64,000 nucleotides of DNA from Desulfobacter hydrogenophilus. GTDB taxonomy: Bacteria > Desulfobacterota > Desulfobacteria > Desulfobacterales > Desulfobacteraceae. Location: NCBI RefSeq assembly GCF_004319545.1, contig NZ_CP036313.1, positions 2,296,501-2,360,500 on the forward strand. The letters run 5' to 3'. The translations under genes were made by a program, and so were the position numbers. The notes under the pieces were generated by a model that ran no database searches, was not told where the DNA came from, and worked only from the letters and a program-made list of their open reading frames with translations. Positions 60,269 through 64,000 of this stretch are shown piece by piece. Position 1 is the stretch's first letter. Each line of letters opens with the position of its first letter.

Positions 60269-61234
60269 TTAGAGACTAAATCTGTCTTCAATAGATTGAA
60301 TCGCATCATCTGCTGCATCCCTAAGATCTTCGTGGGACAGAACGGCCTGATGGGCAGTGATCCAGTCCCGGGTATCAGAGGTGCCGATTTCTCCCAGTGC
60401 GTATAAAATGTCTCCTTGAACGGGGATATCTTTGGTAGTGAATGCATCCATTAAAATTTTTTCCAGCTCAGCGCACAGGTTTGGAGCCTCTTGGGCAAGG
60501 GTTTCCACCACCACCATGGCACCTAAACGTACAGACCAGGTTTCGTGAAGAAGAAGTCCGGAAAATCCTTTAAATAAGCGCTTGGACGCGAGCATTCGCT
60601 CGGTGATCCACTCAGCCCGGCCATCCTCCAGTATGGTTTTCAGGGCCTTTGTATCCAGATCCATGCTCTCTTTATTGACGATCATGTCCAAAATTTCTTC
60701 TTCTGTCACAGCCCCGGTCCATCGGGTATCATCATTCAGAATCAAGCAGGGGGCGGACATCACCTTGTCTTTTTCGGCTTTTTCAGGGAACAGGGACCCG
60801 TCAATGATGTGAAGGTGAATGTTTTCACAGGCCGCTGCAAGGGGGATGAGTCGTTCAACCATCCCCGGGCAATGAGGGCATTGCAGGGCAATATACAGGG
60901 TCAGCCGGCAGGGCGCTTGGATATTGTCCAACGTTTTTTGGATTCCATTGCCCGGATTCGGTTGGTCAAGGGCGTTCAGGCCTTTTAAAAAAGGGGACAG
61001 TTCACGTTCCAGGGGCAGGGCGGAATATAGAATATTGTTTGTCAGGAAAAAACCGGGCAGGTCCGCAGGTTGACTGCTATCCATCCAGGATATGGATGTC
61101 GATATCTCCTGCCATTGGCGGGCAAAGGTTTCGAATGTTTTTTGCTCGGGATGATCTGTGTCTGCAATGCGTAAGGTTGGGCGTCCCAAAGGCGTCCAGG
61201 CCTTGATTCGTTCTTTTGTGGTGTTGTCCATCAT
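60269..61234 (-). CDS. Thioredoxin-like domain protein with HEAT-like C-terminus
   Basis: A 321-residue cytoplasmic protein. Residues 1-95 resemble an inactive thioredoxin-fold repeat, and 108-190 an active one with the redox motif IALQCPHCPGMVERLIPLAA, as in the N-terminal pair of AhpF or archaeal PDO-like proteins. The rest is helical with HEAT-like repeats (LLHETWSVRLGAMVVVETLA, DILYALGEIGTSDTRDWITA). A GGAGG site precedes two ATGs, at 61234 and 61231; the second is better spaced. It is the first gene of a unit with the NifX-permease pair, so it may reduce or shuttle a thiol or metal ligand for that transporter. Confidence 0.75.
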   Translation of the reverse strand: MMDNTTKERIKAWTPLGRPTLRIADTDHPEQKTFETFARQWQEISTSISWMDSSQPADLPGFFLTNNILYSALPLERELSPFLKGLNALDQPNPGNGIQKTLDNIQAPCRLTLYIALQCPHCPGMVERLIPLAAACENIHLHIIDGSLFPEKAEKDKVMSAPCLILNDDTRWTGAVTEEEILDMIVNKESMDLDTKALKTILEDGRAEWITERMLASKRLFKGFSGLLLHETWSVRLGAMVVVETLAQEAPNLCAELEKILMDAFTTKDIPVQGDILYALGEIGTSDTRDWITAHQAVLSHEDLRDAADDAIQSIEDRFSL

Positions 61235-61361
61235 TGGCCTCCAGTTGGCTTGGGTGGGTTGCCTGTCTCGTCTGATACTTATCAGAATTCAGGTTTTAAA
61301 TTAAGGGCAAATCATGTACATAATGGCCTGACATTAAATTAATTTTCTACGGACAGGTTCC

Positions 61362-64000
61362 ATGAAATATATAGCAGATCTGCATATCCATTCAAAATAT
61401 TCCCGGGCCACAGCCAAAAATCTGGATCTGGAGCATATTTACCATAGTGCCCGGGTCAAAGGCATTACCCTGGTAGGTACAGGGGATTTTACCCATCCTG
61501 CCTGGATTCAGGAGATCGAAACAAAGCTTGAGCCTGCTGAACCAGGGTTGTTTGCATTGAAAGATGAGATTGCAAAACAGATTGACGCCGATGTACCGGC
61601 TTCGTGCAAAGGAACTGTGCGTTTTATCCTTCAGTCTGAGATTTCCAATATATATAAAAAGGACGCAAGGGTTCGCAAAAATCATAATTTGATTTATCTG
61701 CCGGATCTGGACACGGCAAAGAAATTTAATGCCCGTCTGGATGCCATCGGCAACATCAAATCCGACGGCCGGCCCATACTGGGGCTGGATGCCAGGAATT
61801 TGCTGGAGATCATGCTGGAAACATCCGACCGGGGATTTTTTATCCCGGCCCATATCTGGACCCCGTGGTTTTCCATGTTCGGATCCAAATCCGGATTTGA
61901 CACCATTGAGGAATGCTTTGGGGATTTAAGTTCCCACATATTTGCCTGTGAAACCGGCCTGTCATCAGATCCGCCCATGAACTGGCGGGTGAAAGATCTG
62001 GACAGGGTCCGGCTGGTATCCAACTCCGATGCCCATTCCCCGAAATTTCTGGGCCGCAATGCTTCGGTGTTTAATACGGATCTGGCCTTTGATGCGGTGC
62101 GACGTGCCCTTGAAACCCATGATCTTAACGCATATAAAGGCACCTTGGATATGTATCCCCACCAGGGAAAATACCACTATGACGGCCACCGCAAATGCGG
62201 AGTGTGTCTCAATCCCGATGAAACCGCAGCGTTGGGCGGGATTTGCCCTGAATGCGGGAAACCCCTGACTCTGGGCGTGCTTTACCGGGTCCGGGAACTG
62301 GCCAACAGGCCCATGGGGTTTAAGCCTGAAAACCGGCATCCCCATTCCTATTTGGTGCCCCTGGCAGATATTTTGTCCCAGATTTTTGGGGTGGGTCCCA
62401 ATACCAAAAAGGTGAAAACCCATTATGATAAGGCTGTCACTGCCCTGGGGCCGGAACTTGCCATACTCACACAGCTCTCACCTGAAATCATTGAACGTGC
62501 CGGTGTGCCTTTACTGGCCCAAGCCATACAAAAAATGAGAGACGGGGAGATTCACATTGACCCCGGGTATGACGGTGAATATGGGACGGTCAATATCTTC
62601 ACCCGGGAAGAAAAGGAAGACATCCAGGGAGAAAAAAGTCTGTTTGCCGGCTCTTCGCCCCGTGAAAAAACAAAAAAAACGGTCGGCGCACCGCGTATTC
62701 GTAAAAAACCCCAAAGCAAAGATGTGGCATTACCTGCATCTGAAAAAAACGAACTCCCGGCACCCGTTGTCCCCAAACATATCCTGGACGGCCTGAACCC
62801 CGAGCAGGACAGGGCGGTTAAATCCGAATCAAGGGCCGTGGTGATCCAGGCCGGGCCGGGCACGGGAAAAACCCGTACCCTTACGGCCAGAATTGCCTGG
62901 TTGCTCAGGGAAAACCGGGCTATCCCTGAAAACATCCTGGCTTTGACCTTTACAAATAAGGCGGCCGGCGAACTTTCGGACCGGATTGAATCCTTTATTT
63001 CAAAGGGCGGACACCTTGTGACAGCTGCCACCTTTCACGGGTTCTGTCTTAAAATGCTCAAGCGTTATTCGGATTTCAAGCGTGGCCTCATGGAGGATGA
63101 CCTGCGTTTTGAAATGCTGGGTCTGGCGGTCAAAGCGGTGACGGGCGAAAAAAAGGTGCTCAAAAGAACCGTGTCAAAACTGGATGCCTGGATCAGTCGA
63201 CAAAAGCAGCAATTAAAGGAACCTGGTGATGAGGGGCAGGGGGACGCGGCAAACAACGGCATTGAATATTTCGATCCGGTTTGGCCCGAGGTGTACAAAA
63301 CCTATGACCAAATGCTTGAAGAACGCGGCCTGGCAGATTTTGAAGATTTGATTTTTATCTGTTTCAGGCTTTTTTCCAGGGATGCAGCCCTGCTCGAACA
63401 GGTACGCCAACAGTATAAATTTATTTTTGTGGATGAGTACCAGGATTTGAACCTGGGCCAGTATAAGCTGGTGAAGCTTCTTTCACAAGACAGTCACATT
63501 TTTGTGATTGGTGACCCCGATCAGTCCATCTACGGATTCAGGGGCTCGGACAGCCGGTTTTTCTACCGGTTTGAACAGGATTTCCCCGGGTGCGAACAGA
63601 TCCGTCTGCGCCAAAATTACCGGTCCACCCAGACCATCCTGGACGCCTCGTTCCAGGTGATTTGTACCGGTGATGACAAGGATAATGAGAGGCATAAAAT
63701 TTATGCAAGCCTTGACGGCACACAAAAGATTTCCATCAATGAAACTGCCGGCGAAGGCGCCGAGGCGGTTGCCGTGGGAAAGATCATTGAAAAAGGGGTG
63801 GGGGGGATCTCTTTTCTGTCCATGGATAAGGGCACGGGACCGGACTCCGGGACGGACAAGGAATATGCCTTTTCCGATTTTGCCGTGCTCTATCGTACCC
63901 GGCAGCAGGCCCAGGCCTTTGCCCAGGCCTTTGAGAAGGTTGGCATCCCTTTTCAGACCGCAGACCGGGAACACTGGATCGATATGGCAGGCATAAAAGA
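61362..64000 (+). CDS. EndoQ-like PHP nuclease fused to UvrD-family helicase (cut by window edge)
   Basis: An open frame from ATG 61362 to the end of the window, 879 codons seen. Residues 1-420 match the PHP-type DNA endonuclease Q family (deaminated-base endonuclease of Thermococcales): metal motif ADLHIHSKYSRAT, IVGTGDFTHP-like LVGTGDFTHPAW, PAHIWTPWFSMFGSKSGFD, VSNSDAHSPKFLGRN near 220, and a zinc ribbon CGVC...CPECGK near 278-300. After a charged linker a superfamily 1 helicase follows: Walker A IQAGPGTGKTRTL near 496, ALTFTNKAAGEL, FIFVDEYQDLN near 690, VIGDPDQSIYGFRGSD and LRQNYRSTQTIL. The fusion suggests nicking at damaged bases coupled to unwinding. Divergent from the thioredoxin/HEAT unit. 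Confidence 0.9.
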   Translation, partial: MKYIADLHIHSKYSRATAKNLDLEHIYHSARVKGITLVGTGDFTHPAWIQEIETKLEPAEPGLFALKDEIAKQIDADVPASCKGTVRFILQSEISNIYKKDARVRKNHNLIYLPDLDTAKKFNARLDAIGNIKSDGRPILGLDARNLLEIMLETSDRGFFIPAHIWTPWFSMFGSKSGFDTIEECFGDLSSHIFACETGLSSDPPMNWRVKDLDRVRLVSNSDAHSPKFLGRNASVFNTDLAFDAVRRALETHDLNAYKGTLDMYPHQGKYHYDGHRKCGVCLNPDETAALGGICPECGKPLTLGVLYRVRELANRPMGFKPENRHPHSYLVPLADILSQIFGVGPNTKKVKTHYDKAVTALGPELAILTQLSPEIIERAGVPLLAQAIQKMRDGEIHIDPGYDGEYGTVNIFTREEKEDIQGEKSLFAGSSPREKTKKTVGAPRIRKKPQSKDVALPASEKNELPAPVVPKHILDGLNPEQDRAVKSESRAVVIQAGPGTGKTRTLTARIAWLLRENRAIPENILALTFTNKAAGELSDRIESFISKGGHLVTAATFHGFCLKMLKRYSDFKRGLMEDDLRFEMLGLAVKAVTGEKKVLKRTVSKLDAWISRQKQQLKEPGDEGQGDAANNGIEYFDPVWPEVYKTYDQMLEERGLADFEDLIFICFRLFSRDAALLEQVRQQYKFIFVDEYQDLNLGQYKLVKLLSQDSHIFVIGDPDQSIYGFRGSDSRFFYRFEQDFPGCEQIRLRQNYRSTQTILDASFQVICTGDDKDNERHKIYASLDGTQKISINETAGEGAEAVAVGKIIEKGVGGISFLSMDKGTGPDSGTDKEYAFSDFAVLYRTRQQAQAFAQAFEKVGIPFQTADREHWIDMAGIK

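Noticed and set aside
1..64000. tRNA or rRNA genes
   Set aside because: No T-loop, acceptor-stem or rRNA-like sequence was noticed in any intergenic region; a covariance-model search would settle this.

Overview
The window looks like chromosomal DNA of a Gram-negative, anaerobic Desulfobacterales-type bacterium (formerly Deltaproteobacteria). This rests on protein resemblance, moderate GC content, lipid and export genes of Gram-negative type, and a probable selenoprotein; no rRNA or other phylogenetic marker is present. No tRNA, rRNA, CRISPR array or replication origin was recognised.

Layout. 1-11.6 kb is mostly housekeeping: argG (cut by the left edge), glycogen phosphorylase, DUF2058 plus an EF-P-like factor (EfpL/YeiP), a DHH phosphoesterase with a dihydrolipoamide-dehydrogenase-like flavoprotein, gamma carbonic anhydrase, a hotdog thioesterase, a YbaK-type deacylase and an NhaD antiporter. 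Between these lie two families of palindromic repeats and a decayed HD-domain gene. 11.6-20 kb holds a periplasmic EF-hand protein, an intact IS4-type element with a 7-bp target duplication, a DMT transporter, a gdhA 5' remnant, an orphan NMT1-domain sensor kinase and a coupled cupin/HIT-like pair.

20.7-38 kb is one long plus-strand exopolysaccharide locus: initiating sugar transferase, Wza-like and Wzz-like export proteins, deacetylase, Wzy-type polymerase, three glycosyltransferases, two PAPS-type sulfotransferases, a secreted glycosidase-like protein, a MurJ/Wzx flippase, a CpsD-like P-loop protein and a GNAT acyltransferase. A second secreted glycosidase-like gene converges on it. The two sulfotransferases suggest a sulfated polysaccharide. 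39.9-46 kb has a TgpA/DUF58/MoxR cassette, galT and pterin carbinolamine dehydratase.

46.2-52.3 kb is a mobile-element region. An unclassified 2.68-kb IS (8-bp duplication, frameshifted transposase) and a 1.72-kb IS1380-type element (5-bp duplication, frameshifted) sit beside and inside a tandem array of three small coiled-coil (sll1863-like) stress proteins. Just downstream is the most interesting gene: a peroxiredoxin-like (SelU/PRXL2-type) protein. Its redox motif is U-x-x-C, with UGA in the first Cys position, followed by a well-placed SECIS-like hairpin. An A8 homopolymer upstream puts the N-terminus out of frame by one base.

53-61.3 kb carries lipid-modification genes (SRPBCC-SDR fusion, DUF1365-CFA synthase fusion, FAD amine oxidase), a MITE-like inverted-repeat element, a PNPOx-like protein, and a three-gene unit of thioredoxin/HEAT protein, NifX-permease and permease half. 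The window ends inside a PHP nuclease (EndoQ-like) fused to a UvrD helicase.
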